DNA of 64,000 nt from an uncultured Roseicyclus sp. (lineage in GTDB: Bacteria; Pseudomonadota; Alphaproteobacteria; Rhodobacterales; Rhodobacteraceae), in contig CANLEH010000001.1 in assembly GCA_947489665.1 (NCBI GenBank), positions 344,501 through 408,500 on the forward strand, given 5' to 3'. Position 1 is the stretch's first letter. Every line of letters starts with the position of its first letter. Under the pieces are notes generated by a model that was not told where the DNA came from, searched no databases, and saw only the letters and a program-made list of their open reading frames with translations. The translations under genes and the position numbers were made by a program. Positions 25,329-37,748 of the stretch are shown one piece after another.

Positions 25329-26372
25329 CTAGCGTTTCCCCCGCTTCCCGCGCTGTTCGGCCATCACCGTTTTGACCATGCGGTGAAAGCTCTTCTCGCG
25401 GGCACGGCGTTCATGTGGGGCCTCTTGATTGATCTCCTCTTCGCGGACCAGCTTGCCGAAACGGCGTAACCGGTCCGCGTCGAGATCACCTGCCGCGATG
25501 GCGGCCTGAACGGCGCACCCCGGCTCTGCCTCGTGCTGACAGTCGCGGAACCTGCATTGCTCGGCCAGTGCCTCAATGTCAGAAAAGACCGCGCCGATCC
25601 CTTCGGCGGCGTCGTTCAGACGCAAGGCGCGCATGCCGGGCGTGTCGATCAGCCAGCCGCCAAAGATCGTCTGCGAAAGCCCGCGTGCCGTCGTTGTGTG
25701 CCGTCCCTTGGCATCATCCTCGCGGATGCCTGCTGTGGCCTCGCTTTCCCCAGTCAACGCGTTGGCGAGCGTCGTCTTGCCGACTCCGGACGATCCGAGC
25801 AGCGCCAGCGTCTGCCCGTTCTTGGCCCATGGCTTTAGCAGCTCTGCCGCATCCTCCGCCTTTGCGTTCAGCGACAGGGCCGTGGCGAGCGGCGAAAGTG
25901 CCTCGGCCTTTCGTTCATAGTCTCGAGCGTCCTCGGTCAGATCTGCCTTCGTCAGCACGATCAATGGCAAACAGCCCGCCGTGGCCGCAAGCGCCAGATA
26001 TCGCTCCAGCCGCGCCACATTGAAATCCGCATTGCACGAGGTCACGATAGCCAGCGTATCGACATTGGCGGCGATCAACTGTGTCTCAAGGCCTGATCCC
26101 GCAGCGCGGCGGCTTAGAAGCGTATCCCGATCCAACAGACGTATGATCTGGCTCGTCTCCGGATCGACAAGTACCCAATCGCCGGTCGCGTAATCTCCGG
26201 TGTTTTTGTCGCCAGGTGTGACGAGGCTCAGTGGCCCGCTGTCGGACAACGCGGTCAGCCTGCTGCGCGAGACGCGGTTGACTCGAGCGGGCATGAGCCC
26301 CGCGTCAGAATCGCTCAATTGGGCCGTATGGCGCTGGCTCCAGCCAAGCGCTGCAAGTGTGGGGTTCGTCAT
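25329..26372 (-). CDS. rsgA: Small ribosomal subunit biogenesis GTPase RsgA
   Basis: The protein has 347 residues. It shows the circularly permuted GTPase order G4-G1-G3: VLTKADL before GSSGVGKTTLANAL (P-loop) and then DTPGMRAL. An N-terminal OB-fold precedes it, and the C-terminal zinc region has CRFRDCQHEAEPGCAV. RsgA checks late 30S maturation near the decoding centre. The gene is leftward, its start about 230 bp from the SRP RNA gene on the same strand. Confidence 0.94.
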   Translation of the reverse strand: MTNPTLAALGWSQRHTAQLSDSDAGLMPARVNRVSRSRLTALSDSGPLSLVTPGDKNTGDYATGDWVLVDPETSQIIRLLDRDTLLSRRAAGSGLETQLIAANVDTLAIVTSCNADFNVARLERYLALAATAGCLPLIVLTKADLTEDARDYERKAEALSPLATALSLNAKAEDAAELLKPWAKNGQTLALLGSSGVGKTTLANALTGESEATAGIREDDAKGRHTTTARGLSQTIFGGWLIDTPGMRALRLNDAAEGIGAVFSDIEALAEQCRFRDCQHEAEPGCAVQAAIAAGDLDADRLRRFGKLVREEEINQEAPHERRAREKSFHRMVKTVMAEQRGKRGKR

Positions 26373-26598
26373 TGTGAAAAGTCCCGAAATGTCATGACAA
26401 AGGACGCAGCTTGAGACTGCGTAGTCAAATCATCGGGCGCGGTCTGAACGTCAGACGCGGGCCCGGAGGGAAGATGCAATCGGCATGTGTCCTCCGGCTA
26501 CGGCAATTTCACTCAAGCCCCGCGAGATACGCTTTCGGGCCGACACGCACCGCTCTGCGGCACGCCCTTGCGACCCTTGCTTTTCAAGAACCGCAAGT
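26373..26598. other. Intergenic region between rsgA and the SRP RNA gene
   Basis: No coding region is supported. A small hairpin ACGCAG / CTGCGT (26402-26421) lies in the rsgA leader. The stretch 26565-26600 contains CTTGCG/CGCAAG arms on the minus strand just past the 3' end of the RNA gene, a possible processing or weak termination structure. Confidence 0.35.
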
Positions 26599-26700
26599 GG
26601 GTGAGAGGCTGGACAACGACCCAAGCAGGAATCGTTATGGCTGCTTCCTTCCGGACCTGACCAGGTTGGCGAAGTGCTTGCCCGCGCCAACCTCTCACCC
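26599..26700 (-). ncRNA. ffs: 4.5S signal recognition particle RNA
   Basis: Read on the minus strand, the gene has the diagnostic apical core CAGGTCCGGAAGGAAGCAGC (plus-strand positions 26638-26660). Its ends pair: GGGTGAGAGG at the 5' end with CCTCTCACCC at the 3' end, giving a long hairpin of about 102 nt as in alphaproteobacterial 4.5S RNA. It binds Ffh and FtsY in co-translational targeting. Exact ends are inferred from the closing stem. Confidence 0.95.
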
Positions 26701-26745
26701 GTGCAGATAGTCGCCTTCCGACCGAATCGCAAGATCGAGTGACGG
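26701..26745 (-). promoter_or_regulatory. Candidate sigma-70 promoter of the SRP RNA gene
   Basis: On the minus strand, TTGCGA and TATCTG are 17 bases apart immediately upstream of the RNA 5' GGG. The -10-like element is only 3-4 bases from the inferred RNA start, which is short, so either the start is a little downstream or the -10 is offset. Confidence 0.35.
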
Positions 26746-26819
26746 CCGCAATTTGACCTTGCCGACGCCCCGTGCAACCTTGTGCGACCGCAAGCCAGTG
26801 TGATCCCGATTGAGGTGAT

Positions 26820-28775
26820 ATGTCTCAAAGCGACCCAGATCCCAAGCGACCCCAGACTATGCCGCCTGTCCTGACAGATTTTGACAAATACCTGATCGGG
26901 GAAGGGACCCACAAACAGCTCTGGCGCGTATTGGGGGCTCAGGTCAGCACGGAATTAGACATGCCGGGTACGCGTTTTGCGGTTTGGGCACCCAATGCGC
27001 AGCGTGTCAGCGTTGTCGGAGATTTCAATGGCTGGGATGGGACGGCCCACCCCATGCAACCAGCGGGCGAGACCGGCGTGTGGGAGGTTTTTGTTCCGAA
27101 CGTGACCGACGGCGCACTCTACAAATACGAGCTGGTTGGGGCTGACGGCGCAACGCAACACAAGGCTGACCCCGTTGGTTTTGGCGCGCAGCACCCGCCC
27201 GAACAGGCTTCGGTTGTCCGCGACATTACGGGATACGGATGGCACGACGATGAATGGATGAAATCCCGCGCCACGGCCCATGACCGCGCAAGCCCGATTT
27301 CCATCTACGAGGTTCATCTGGGCTCTTGGCGGCGGCGCTACGATGATGGTGGTCGCCCACTCAGTTACCGCGAACTGGCCCGCGACCTGATCGACTATGT
27401 CGCCTACATGGGCTTTACGCATATCGAGCTTTTGCCCGTCTCCGAATATCCGTTCGACGGCTCCTGGGGGTATCAGCCGGTAGGTCTCTACGCGCCAACG
27501 ATCCGCTTCGGTCCGCCGCATGAATTCCGGGATCTTGTCGACGCGGCCCATGCCAAGGGCATCGGCGTTCTGCTCGATTGGGTGCCCGGCCACTTCCCGA
27601 CCGACGCCCACGGTCTGGCACACTTCGATGGCACGGCGCTCTATGAGCACGCCGATCCGAAAGAAGGGTTCCACCAGGATTGGAACACGCTCATCTACAA
27701 CTACGGTCGGACCGAGGTGCGCAATTACCTCAGCGCCAACGCGCTCTACTGGCTGGAAGAGTACCATCTCGACGGCCTGCGCGTGGATGCCGTGGCTTCA
27801 ATGCTCTATCGCGACTATTCGCGGGCCGAGGGCGAATGGATTCCCAACAAGGATGGCGGGCGCGAAAACTATGAAGCCATCGCCTTCCTACAAGAAATGA
27901 ACACCGCAGTATATGGCGCGGACCCTTCGATCATGACGGTGGCCGAAGAAAGCACCTCCTTTCCTGGCGTGTCACAGCCCGTCCACAATGGGGGCCTTGG
28001 TTTCGGCTATAAGTGGAACATGGGCTGGATGAACGACACGCTGCGCTACATGGAAAAAGACCCGATCTATCGCAGTCACGATCATCACCTGATGACCTTT
28101 CCCATCGATTGGGCCTTTTCCGAGAACTTCATCCTGCCGATCAGCCATGATGAGGTGGTGCATGGCAAAGGCTCGATGTTGGCGAAAATGCCCGGTAACG
28201 AGTGGGAGAAATTTGCCAACCTACGCGCCTACTACGCCTATATGTGGACCATGCCAGGCAAGAAGCTCTTGTTCATGGGATGCGAATTCGCGCAGCCCGA
28301 GGAATGGAACCACGATGCCGAGCTGAACTGGGGTGCGGCTGAACAGCCAGCGCATAACGGCGTCCGTCAACTGGTTCGAGATCTCAATACGCTTTACCGC
28401 GAAACGCCAGCCCTTCACGCAAAAGACTGTGAGGCCGGTGGCTTTGCCTGGATCAGCAACGACCAGTCGCAATCAACGCTAGCCTATGCGCGCTACGGTG
28501 GGCTAATCGACGCGCCGGTTATCGTCATATGCAACTTTACACCGGTTGAGCGGTTGGACTTCCGAGTTGGCGTTCCAAAGGAGGGCTTCTGGGAGGAAGC
28601 GCTTAACACCGATGCCAAGACATATGGCGGCGGGAACCGCGGCAATCTGGGCGGAGTGGCCGCAACAGCCACACCCCATGACGGGCACGAGCACTCCGTG
28701 ACTCTGACTTTGCCGCCGCTGTCAGTGATCGTGCTGGTGCAGCGGGATGAGAAAAAACACAAAGGGGAGGTTTAA
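26820..28775 (+). CDS. glgB: 1,4-alpha-glucan branching enzyme
   Basis: The 651-residue enzyme forms alpha-1,6 branches in glycogen. The CBM48 domain (about 55-140: [21 protein letters not shown]) precedes a GH13 barrel with [25 protein letters not shown] (nucleophile Asp), AEESTSFP (acid Glu) and [14 protein letters not shown]-terminal beta domain follows. Length is about 80 less than the E. coli enzyme, and the extra N1 carbohydrate-binding domain appears missing. It is the first gene of the glycogen operon, with GAGGTGAT before its ATG, and glgC follows after 4 bp. Confidence 0.96.
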   Translation: MSQSDPDPKRPQTMPPVLTDFDKYLIGEGTHKQLWRVLGAQVSTELDMPGTRFAVWAPNAQRVSVVGDFNGWDGTAHPMQPAGETGVWEVFVPNVTDGALYKYELVGADGATQHKADPVGFGAQHPPEQASVVRDITGYGWHDDEWMKSRATAHDRASPISIYEVHLGSWRRRYDDGGRPLSYRELARDLIDYVAYMGFTHIELLPVSEYPFDGSWGYQPVGLYAPTIRFGPPHEFRDLVDAAHAKGIGVLLDWVPGHFPTDAHGLAHFDGTALYEHADPKEGFHQDWNTLIYNYGRTEVRNYLSANALYWLEEYHLDGLRVDAVASMLYRDYSRAEGEWIPNKDGGRENYEAIAFLQEMNTAVYGADPSIMTVAEESTSFPGVSQPVHNGGLGFGYKWNMGWMNDTLRYMEKDPIYRSHDHHLMTFPIDWAFSENFILPISHDEVVHGKGSMLAKMPGNEWEKFANLRAYYAYMWTMPGKKLLFMGCEFAQPEEWNHDAELNWGAAEQPAHNGVRQLVRDLNTLYRETPALHAKDCEAGGFAWISNDQSQSTLAYARYGGLIDAPVIVICNFTPVERLDFRVGVPKEGFWEEALNTDAKTYGGGNRGNLGGVAATATPHDGHEHSVTLTLPPLSVIVLVQRDEKKHKGEV

Positions 28776-28779
28776 TCAC

Positions 28780-30039
28780 ATGGCACTTACTCAACGCCTG
28801 ACCCAGCGCTCGATGGTCTTCGTGCTTGCCGGGGGCCGAGGCTCGCGCCTGAAAGAACTGACCGACCGACGCGTGAAACCCGCCGTGCCCTTCGGCGGCA
28901 AAGCGCGGATCATCGATTTCGCTTTGTCGAACGCAATGAATTCCGGCATCCGCAAGATGGCCGTCGCCACGCAATACAAAGCGCATTCGCTAATCCGCCA
29001 TGTGCAGCGCGGCTGGAACTTTCTGGGCGCCGAACGCAATGAATTCATCGATGTCCTGCCCGCGTCCCAGCGGGGTGATACGGAAAGCTGGTACAAAGGC
29101 ACCGCCGATGCCGTGACGCAGAATATCGACATCGTCGATAGCTACGGCGTCGACTATGTCGTGATCCTGGCGGGCGACCATATCTACAAGATGGATTACG
29201 AGATCATGCTGCGCCAGCATGTGGAAAACAAAGCTGATGTGACCGTGGGCTGCCTTACCGTGCCGCGGATGGAGGCGACTGCCTTCGGCGTCATGGCCAC
29301 CGATAAGAGCGGCCAGATCACCAGCTTCCTCGAAAAACCAGCCGACCCGCCCGGAACGCCAGACGATCCAAAAAAAGCGCTCGCCTCCATGGGCATCTAC
29401 GTCTTCAACTGGAATTTCTTGCGGGATCTGCTGATCCGCGACGCCGAGAACCCAGACAGCTCAAATGACTTCGGCAATGACCTGATCCCTGACATCGTGG
29501 CCAACGGCAAGGCTATGGCGCATCGCTTCGATGAAAGCTGCGTCCGCCCCGATGGTGCGCCAGCTTATTGGAAAGACGTCGGCACGGTTGATGCCTTCTG
29601 GCAGGCCCATATTGACCTGACGAACTTCACTCCTGAACTCGACCTCTGGGATCGTGATTGGCCGATATGGACGTACAACGAGGCCACGCCGCCCGCCAAG
29701 TTCATTCACGACGAACGCGACCGGCGTGGTATGGCGATTTCCTCTATGGTCTCAGGCGGTTGCATCATTTCGGGCACCGAAGTGCGCAATTCCGTCCTGT
29801 TCTCAAACGTTCACACGAATTCCTATGCCGTGCTCGACAATGCGGTCCTTTTGCCTGAGGTCGTGGTGCACCGCTCCGCCCGGCTAAGGCAGGTGGTGAT
29901 CGACAAGGGTGTCGTAATCCCCGAAGGCCTTGTGGTCGGCGAAGATCCGACCGAAGACGCGGAATGGTTCCGCGTGACTGATCGCGGCACAACCCTGATC
30001 ACGCAAGAGATGCTGAACAAACGAGCCGCCGCCTTATGA
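28780..30039 (+). CDS. glgC: Glucose-1-phosphate adenylyltransferase
   Basis: The protein has 419 residues from the ATG at 28780, with AGGGGAGG upstream; the frame opens 11 codons earlier inside the glgB end. It makes ADP-glucose, the committed step of glycogen synthesis. Motifs: [20 protein letters not shown] (nucleotide site), [36 protein letters not shown], and a left-handed beta-helix C-terminus. As in other proteobacterial GlgC proteins, allosteric activation by sugar phosphates is expected. It overlaps glgA by 4 bp. Confidence 0.97.
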   Translation: MALTQRLTQRSMVFVLAGGRGSRLKELTDRRVKPAVPFGGKARIIDFALSNAMNSGIRKMAVATQYKAHSLIRHVQRGWNFLGAERNEFIDVLPASQRGDTESWYKGTADAVTQNIDIVDSYGVDYVVILAGDHIYKMDYEIMLRQHVENKADVTVGCLTVPRMEATAFGVMATDKSGQITSFLEKPADPPGTPDDPKKALASMGIYVFNWNFLRDLLIRDAENPDSSNDFGNDLIPDIVANGKAMAHRFDESCVRPDGAPAYWKDVGTVDAFWQAHIDLTNFTPELDLWDRDWPIWTYNEATPPAKFIHDERDRRGMAISSMVSGGCIISGTEVRNSVLFSNVHTNSYAVLDNAVLLPEVVVHRSARLRQVVIDKGVVIPEGLVVGEDPTEDAEWFRVTDRGTTLITQEMLNKRAAAL

Positions 30040-31457
30040 CGCAAATCCTCTCGGTCGTCTCCGAATGCGCGCCCCTCATAAAGACGGGCGGGCTGGCGGA
30101 TGTTGCAGGTGCGCTGCCAGGCGCGCTGGCCGAGCATGGCGATCACATGCGGGTGCTGTTGCCCGGCTACCGCGCCATAATGGGCAAGCTGGGCAAGACC
30201 AAGGTTGTTGACACCTACCGCGACCTTTTCGGCGGCAAAGCCCGATTGTTGGCTTGTACGGCCCATGACCTGGACCTGCTGATCGTCGATGCACCGCATC
30301 TCTATGACCGCGATGGCGGCATCTACGGCGATGCAGGCGGGCAGGACTGGTCCGACAATCCTGAGCGCTTTGCCGCGTTTTGCTATGTCGCAGCGTTGAT
30401 CGCTAAGGATGGGGCAGGAGGCTGGACGCCCGACATCGTGCATGGCCATGATTGGCAAGCGGGCCTGACGCCCGAATACCTCCACGCGCAAGGTGTGAAA
30501 ACCCCTTTCGTTTTCACGATCCACAACATCGCCTTCCACGGAAATACGGGCGCAGATCGCCTGAACGCCCTGCGCCTCAATCCGGCCCGATTCAACGCGG
30601 ATCACTTCGAATTCTGGGGCCATATCTCTGCCCTCAAAGCTGCCATCGCCGGGGCCAACCGGATCACCACAGTCTCGCAATCCTATGCGCGCGAGTTGCT
30701 GACACCCGAATTCGGCATCGGTATGGACGGCATCCTGCGTGCCCGAAGCGCCGACCTGACGGGCATCGTTAACGGCATCGACACCAAAGTCTGGAACCCC
30801 GAAACCGACCCCAACATCACCCCTTACAAAGCGCCACCGGGCAAGGCCGCCAACAAACGTGCGCTGCAAAAGACCTTCGGCCTCGCCAAATCCAATGGCC
30901 CCCTTTGTGTGCTCGTCTCTCGCCTGACCGAGCAAAAGGGCATTGACCTCCTCCTCGACGCGCTCCCTACGCTTCTCGACCAAGGCGGCCAACTGGCACT
31001 CCTGGGCTCCGGCGACCCGGCGCTCGAAGTCGCCCTTCTTGAAGCCGCCGACCGCCACCCCAACCTCGCTGTCAAAATCGGCTATGATGAACCGCTTTCG
31101 CACCAGATGATTGCGGGCGGCGACGCGATCCTTGTGCCGTCCCGGTTCGAGCCCTGCGGGCTGACGCAACTCTACGGTTTGCGCTATGGCACACTGCCGC
31201 TTGTGGCGCTGACTGGCGGGCTGGCTGATACGGTGATCAACGCCTCCCCCGCTGCAAGCGCGGTTGGTGTTGCCACGGGCGTGCAATTCCACCCCGTCAC
31301 CGCGCAGGCCCTGTCGGACGCATTTGCTACTCTGTGTGCTCTTTATTCCGATCCGCGGACTTGGAAAAAGATGCAGCGCAACGCGATGAAGCAGCCGGTT
31401 GGATGGGATACATCTGCCGCTGCGTACCACGCGATCTACACTGATCTGACGTCATGA
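30036..31457 (+). CDS. glgA: Glycogen synthase (ADP-glucose)
   Basis: The GT5 enzyme has 473 residues. The N-terminal motif is [20 protein letters not shown] (KTGGL binds ADP-glucose), then [29 protein letters not shown], and the C-terminal [20 protein letters not shown] containing the catalytic Glu. It extends alpha-1,4 chains from ADP-glucose made by GlgC. ATGA overlaps link it to glgC upstream and glgX downstream, indicating coupled translation. Confidence 0.97.
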   Translation: MTQILSVVSECAPLIKTGGLADVAGALPGALAEHGDHMRVLLPGYRAIMGKLGKTKVVDTYRDLFGGKARLLACTAHDLDLLIVDAPHLYDRDGGIYGDAGGQDWSDNPERFAAFCYVAALIAKDGAGGWTPDIVHGHDWQAGLTPEYLHAQGVKTPFVFTIHNIAFHGNTGADRLNALRLNPARFNADHFEFWGHISALKAAIAGANRITTVSQSYARELLTPEFGIGMDGILRARSADLTGIVNGIDTKVWNPETDPNITPYKAPPGKAANKRALQKTFGLAKSNGPLCVLVSRLTEQKGIDLLLDALPTLLDQGGQLALLGSGDPALEVALLEAADRHPNLAVKIGYDEPLSHQMIAGGDAILVPSRFEPCGLTQLYGLRYGTLPLVALTGGLADTVINASPAASAVGVATGVQFHPVTAQALSDAFATLCALYSDPRTWKKMQRNAMKQPVGWDTSAAAYHAIYTDLTS

Positions 31458-33532
31458 GCTTTAGCCACGGCGCCATCCAGCCCGGGCGTCCCGCGCCGCT
31501 TGGGGCTACGCCTGACGAAGGTGGCGTCAACTTTGCCATTTTCTCGCGCCATGCCTCACGGGTTGTTCTGTGCCTCTTCGATGACACCGGCGAAGAGATT
31601 GAGAATATCGCGCTGCCCGAACGCGAAGGCCATATCTGGCACGGCTACCTGCCGGGCCTGTTGCCAGGCCAGCAATATGGCTTCCGCCTCGATGGTCCGT
31701 ACGCGCCCACACAAGGGCATCGCTTCAACCCCCACAAGCTTCTGATAGACCCTTACGCCAAGCGGCTTACCGGGCACCCGATCTGGAACGATGCGCTCTA
31801 TGGCTACCGCCCCGGGCATGCCGACAAGGATCGCAGTTTCTCCAAGCTCGACAGCGCACCCTACATGCCCCGTTGCGTCGTGGTGGATCCCGGTTTTGAG
31901 TGGGGCGGCAGCGCCCGGCCTGCAACACCCATGGAAGACACGGTCATCTACGAGGCGCATGTCAAAGGCCTGACCGCCGGGCGAGGGGATGTGCCCAATG
32001 CAGGCACCTATTTGGCAATGGCCTCCGACCCGATCCTGGATCATTTGAACCGCCTTGGCGTCACTGCGATTGAACTTCTTCCCGTCCACGCCTTCCTCAA
32101 TGACAGGTTCCTCGTGGACCGCGGCCTCAGCAATTATTGGGGCTACATGACCTACGGCTTTTTCGCGCCCGACGCGCGCTATATGGGCGGCGCCGATATT
32201 GCCGAGTTCCAGCAAATGGTCCGCCGCTTCCATGAAGCAGGTATCGAGGTCATCCTCGACGTTGTCTACAACCACACCGCCGAAGGCAGCCACCTGGGCC
32301 CGACGCTCATGTTCCGTGGCCTCGACAATGCCAGCTACTACCGGCTGGCCGACGATCCGCGTTACTACATAGATGATAGCGGCTGCGGGAATTCGCTGGA
32401 TTTCGAAAACCCCTTTGTCATCCGCCTCGTAATGGACAGCCTGCGCTATTGGGTCGAAGTGATGGGCGTGGACGGCTTCCGGTTCGATCTATGCTCGTCC
32501 CTCGGCCGCACGCGCCACGGCTTTGAACGCGACGGCCCATTCTTCCGCGCGATCGGGCAAGATCCTGTTCTGAACCGTGTGAAGCTTATTGCCGAGCCTT
32601 GGGATATCGGCCCCGGTGGCTATCAGTTGGGCGCCTATCCCGCCCCCTTTGCCGAATGGAACGACAAGTTCCGCGACGACGCGCGCGCCTTTTGGCGCGG
32701 CGATGCGGGCAAGGTCGCGGCCATCGCTGCGCGCCTGGCAGGTTCGGCCGAGTTCTTCGACCACGATGGCCGAGCCGCCACTTCGTCGCTGAACTTCCTG
32801 ACGGCACATGATGGCTTCACGCTGCACGATACGGTCAGCTATGCGGCCAAGCACAATGCGGCCAATGGCGAAGCAAACAACGACGGCCATTCCAACAATT
32901 ACTCCGACAACCTCGGGGTGGAAGGCCCTTCAGACGACCCCGAAATCGTCGCGTCCCGAACCCGTCGCAAACGCAATATGATCGCTACGCTGATGCTCAG
33001 CCAAGGCACGCCGATGTTGCTGGCCGGGGATGAACTCAGCAACAGCCAGGCAGGCAACAACAACGCCTATTGTCAGGACAACGAGATTGGCTGGGTGAAC
33101 TGGCCCGACGGTGACGACCCTTTCTTTACCTTCGTGGAGCAGGCCATTTCTTTTCGCCGTATGCACCCTCTTCTGCGCCAGAAGCGCTTTCTGCATTCGC
33201 GCAAACGCGTCGTGGATGGCGAGCCGGACCTATTCTGGCGCCGCGCCGATGGTACGGCCATGCAGCAAACCGATTGGGACAATCCCGACCTTGGTATCCT
33301 GGTGGCCGAAATGCGCATGGCCTCGGGCTCGCCCGAATATGTGCAACGCGAAGGCGCGCTGCTGGTCGTGCTCAATCGCGGTCCTGCCACCGACATCACG
33401 CCACCACCCGTGGCCCAAGGCCAATGGGTGCGACGCTTTGATACCAGCCAGGTTGATGCCATCGCCGTCACGGCAGGCTTCCACGTCGCCGACAACGCGG
33501 TTGTGGTATTCTCACATGAGACCGAGACGTAA
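31454..33532 (+). CDS. glgX: Glycogen debranching enzyme GlgX
   Basis: The protein has 692 residues. It hydrolyses the alpha-1,6 stubs left by phosphorylase. It has an N-terminal CBM48 (GRPAPLGATPDEGGVNFAIF) and a GH13_11 barrel with VILDVVYNHTAEGS, DGFRFDLCSSLGR (nucleophile), LIAEPWDIGPGGYQ (acid) and FLTAHDGFTL. The LSQGTPMLLAGDELSNSQ segment is characteristic of GlgX and isoamylase. It starts 4 bp before the glgA stop; pgm follows after 12 bp. Confidence 0.96.
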   Translation: MSFSHGAIQPGRPAPLGATPDEGGVNFAIFSRHASRVVLCLFDDTGEEIENIALPEREGHIWHGYLPGLLPGQQYGFRLDGPYAPTQGHRFNPHKLLIDPYAKRLTGHPIWNDALYGYRPGHADKDRSFSKLDSAPYMPRCVVVDPGFEWGGSARPATPMEDTVIYEAHVKGLTAGRGDVPNAGTYLAMASDPILDHLNRLGVTAIELLPVHAFLNDRFLVDRGLSNYWGYMTYGFFAPDARYMGGADIAEFQQMVRRFHEAGIEVILDVVYNHTAEGSHLGPTLMFRGLDNASYYRLADDPRYYIDDSGCGNSLDFENPFVIRLVMDSLRYWVEVMGVDGFRFDLCSSLGRTRHGFERDGPFFRAIGQDPVLNRVKLIAEPWDIGPGGYQLGAYPAPFAEWNDKFRDDARAFWRGDAGKVAAIAARLAGSAEFFDHDGRAATSSLNFLTAHDGFTLHDTVSYAAKHNAANGEANNDGHSNNYSDNLGVEGPSDDPEIVASRTRRKRNMIATLMLSQGTPMLLAGDELSNSQAGNNNAYCQDNEIGWVNWPDGDDPFFTFVEQAISFRRMHPLLRQKRFLHSRKRVVDGEPDLFWRRADGTAMQQTDWDNPDLGILVAEMRMASGSPEYVQREGALLVVLNRGPATDITPPPVAQGQWVRRFDTSQVDAIAVTAGFHVADNAVVVFSHETET

Positions 33533-35176
<1,644 letters not shown>

Positions 35177-35244
35177 CCCCTTTCACCATGCCGCAATCTG
35201 TGTCACCTCCCGCGCGACCACGAAACGGCGCCGGAGTCGCAGCA

Positions 35245-37638
35245 ATGAACGCCATGGCCGATATCTCAGCCGATGCCTTGCGCGCCCGCATCGCGCAGCA
35301 CCTTACCTATACGCTAGGCAAGGACCGGCCCCATGCCAGCCTCACAGACTGGCGCATGGCCACCAGCTATGCCATCCGTGATCTGCTGATCGAGCCGTGG
35401 TTTGCTGCCACCCGCAAAACCTACGAAGCACAGGGAAAGCGTGTCTATTACCTGTCGATGGAGTTTCTCATCGGCCGCGTGATCGAAGATGCGATGGTCA
35501 ATCTGGGTCTGCGCGACACAATCCGCGACGTGCTGGCAGGCGAGGGAATCGACCTGGACACCCTGATTGCCGATGAACCAGACGCGGCCCTTGGCAATGG
35601 TGGCCTTGGGCGACTGGCGGCCTGCTTCCTCGAAAGCCTTTCCACGCTGGCATGCCCCGCCTATGGCTATGGGATCCGCTACGAACACGGGCTGTTTCGC
35701 CAGAAATTCGAAGATGGGCGACAGATCGAACTGCCCGAGGATTGGCTCTCTCAGCCCCATCCATGGGAATTCGAACGTCCCGAGGCGCGTTACGAAATCC
35801 CCTTCGCGGGTCATGTCGAGACGGTCGATGGCAAAGCCGTCTGGCATCCGGCAGAGTCAGTTTATGCCCGCGCCTACGACATGCCCGTGGTTGGGTGGCA
35901 GGGCCAATGGGCCAATACGCTTCGGCTTTGGGGTGCGCACCCGACCGAGCTTTTTGACCTCGACCGTTTCAACGCAGGCGATCACACGGCTGCCGCGGCG
36001 CCAGAGGCGCTGGCTCGCACGCTCTCCCGTGTGCTGTATCCCGACGACAATACCGACAGCGGAAAAGCCCTGCGCCTGAAGCAGGAATTTTTCCTGACTT
36101 CCGCCGCGCTGCAGGACATCCTCCGCCGGTTCCTTTCAGAGTACGACGATTTCGCCCTTTTGCCCCAAAAGATCGCGATCCAGATGAACGATACGCACCC
36201 CGCGCTGGCCGGACCAGAGCTGATCCGTCTGCTGACGGATGTGCACGGACTGGGTTGGTCACGGGCCTGCGCCATTGCGCGCGGTTGCCTCAACTACACC
36301 AACCACACCCTGCTGCCTGAAGCTCTGGAAAGCTGGTCCACATGGCTGATGGGCAATGTCCTGCCGCGCCATATGCAAATCATCGAACGATTGGACGCCG
36401 AACATCGCGCGGCAACCGGCTGTGCGGAGACTTTGGGGATCGTGCATCACGATCAGGTCCATATGGGCACGCTGGCTTTTGTGATGGCCGCCCATGTCAA
36501 CGGCGTCTCTGCGCTCCATACCGACCTGATGCGCAAGACGGTTTTCTCGGCCCTCGACGCGCACTATCCCGGGCGTATCCTCAACCAGACCAACGGCGTG
36601 ACGCCCCGTCGCTGGCTGCGCATGGCCAACCCTGCGCTTTCCGATGTTCTGACGGACACCATCGGCCCCGGCTGGGAAAGCGACCTTTCACGCCTGTCCG
36701 ACCTTCGTGATCATGCCGATGACCCTAATGTGCGGGACGCGATCCGCGCTGCCAAACGGGCAAACAAGGTGGCACTTTCCAATTGGTCAGGAGACCGGCT
36801 CGGCCTGTCTATAGACCCGGACGCCATGTTCGATGTGCAGATCAAACGCATGCACGAATATAAGCGCCAGTTGATGAACCTATTTGAAACGGTCGCACGC
36901 TGGCAGGCCATTCGCGCCAATCCTTCCGCCAACTGGACGCCCCGCGTGAAGATTTTTGGCGGCAAAGCTGCGCCCGGCTATGGCTTTGCCAAGGACATCA
37001 TCCGCCTGATCAACGATGTGGCGCAAACCATCAACGCCGACCCGGTCACGGGGCATCTGCTCAAGGTGCTTTATCCGGCCAACTACAATGTCTCCATGGC
37101 TGAACGCCTGATCCCCGCTGCCGACCTGTCGGAACAGATTTCGACCGCTGGCAAAGAGGCGTCCGGGACCGGGAACATGAAATTCGCAATGAACGGCGCG
37201 CTGACCATTGGCACGCTTGACGGCGCCAATGTCGAAATCCGCGACAATGTGGGTCCTGAGAATTTCTTCCTTTTCGGCATGTCAGCGCCCGAGGTTCAGG
37301 CCCGTTACGCCATGCAAGATCATGCCCGCAAGGCCATCGAAGCGAGCCATCCACTGCAAGCCGTCTTGCAGGCCATTGTCGAAGGCACCTTCAGCCCCAG
37401 CGATAGCGACCGCTACAATCATATCGTCGATGTCACCTGGACCCATGACCCCTTCCTCGTCGCCTCAGATTTCGACAGCTATCAACAGGCTCAGGCCAGC
37501 GCTGACCAAGCCTTCTGTGATCCGGACGATTGGGCCCGCCGCGCCCTTCTGAACATCGCAGGCTCGGGCCCGTTTTCGTCGGACCGCACCATCAAGGGCT
37601 ATATGGCCGAAATCTGGAACATTCAGAGCCTAGGCTGA
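35245..37638 (+). CDS. glgP: Glycogen phosphorylase
   Basis: The GT35 enzyme has 797 residues from the ATG at 35245, which has GGAG eight bases upstream; an in-frame ATG at 35188 would add 19 residues but lacks a ribosome site. Motifs: RVYYLSMEFLIGR, GNGGLGRLAACFLES, QMNDTHPALAGPELIR, NQTNGVTPRRWL, QIKRMHEYKRQLMN, and the PLP-lysine region STAGKEASGTGNMKFAMNGA. It releases glucose-1-P from chain ends. It is the last gene of the operon, 68 bp after pgm from this start. Confidence 0.95.
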   Translation: MNAMADISADALRARIAQHLTYTLGKDRPHASLTDWRMATSYAIRDLLIEPWFAATRKTYEAQGKRVYYLSMEFLIGRVIEDAMVNLGLRDTIRDVLAGEGIDLDTLIADEPDAALGNGGLGRLAACFLESLSTLACPAYGYGIRYEHGLFRQKFEDGRQIELPEDWLSQPHPWEFERPEARYEIPFAGHVETVDGKAVWHPAESVYARAYDMPVVGWQGQWANTLRLWGAHPTELFDLDRFNAGDHTAAAAPEALARTLSRVLYPDDNTDSGKALRLKQEFFLTSAALQDILRRFLSEYDDFALLPQKIAIQMNDTHPALAGPELIRLLTDVHGLGWSRACAIARGCLNYTNHTLLPEALESWSTWLMGNVLPRHMQIIERLDAEHRAATGCAETLGIVHHDQVHMGTLAFVMAAHVNGVSALHTDLMRKTVFSALDAHYPGRILNQTNGVTPRRWLRMANPALSDVLTDTIGPGWESDLSRLSDLRDHADDPNVRDAIRAAKRANKVALSNWSGDRLGLSIDPDAMFDVQIKRMHEYKRQLMNLFETVARWQAIRANPSANWTPRVKIFGGKAAPGYGFAKDIIRLINDVAQTINADPVTGHLLKVLYPANYNVSMAERLIPAADLSEQISTAGKEASGTGNMKFAMNGALTIGTLDGANVEIRDNVGPENFFLFGMSAPEVQARYAMQDHARKAIEASHPLQAVLQAIVEGTFSPSDSDRYNHIVDVTWTHDPFLVASDFDSYQQAQASADQAFCDPDDWARRALLNIAGSGPFSSDRTIKGYMAEIWNIQSLG

Positions 37639-37748
37639 ACTCCTAGTCTTTTCATCCATGCGCAAAATGCCTTGGGCGAGCACCACTGGCGAAGTGCGAC
37701 AGCTTGATCCCCCTTGCGGGCCTCCTGCTGCGGGCGTAGCCAGCTTCC

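Noticed and set aside
29823-31430. A 535-codon open frame antisense to glgC/glgA
   Set aside because: It lies fully opposite two well-identified genes, has no recognisable motifs and a composition expected from antisense reading of GC-rich codons.
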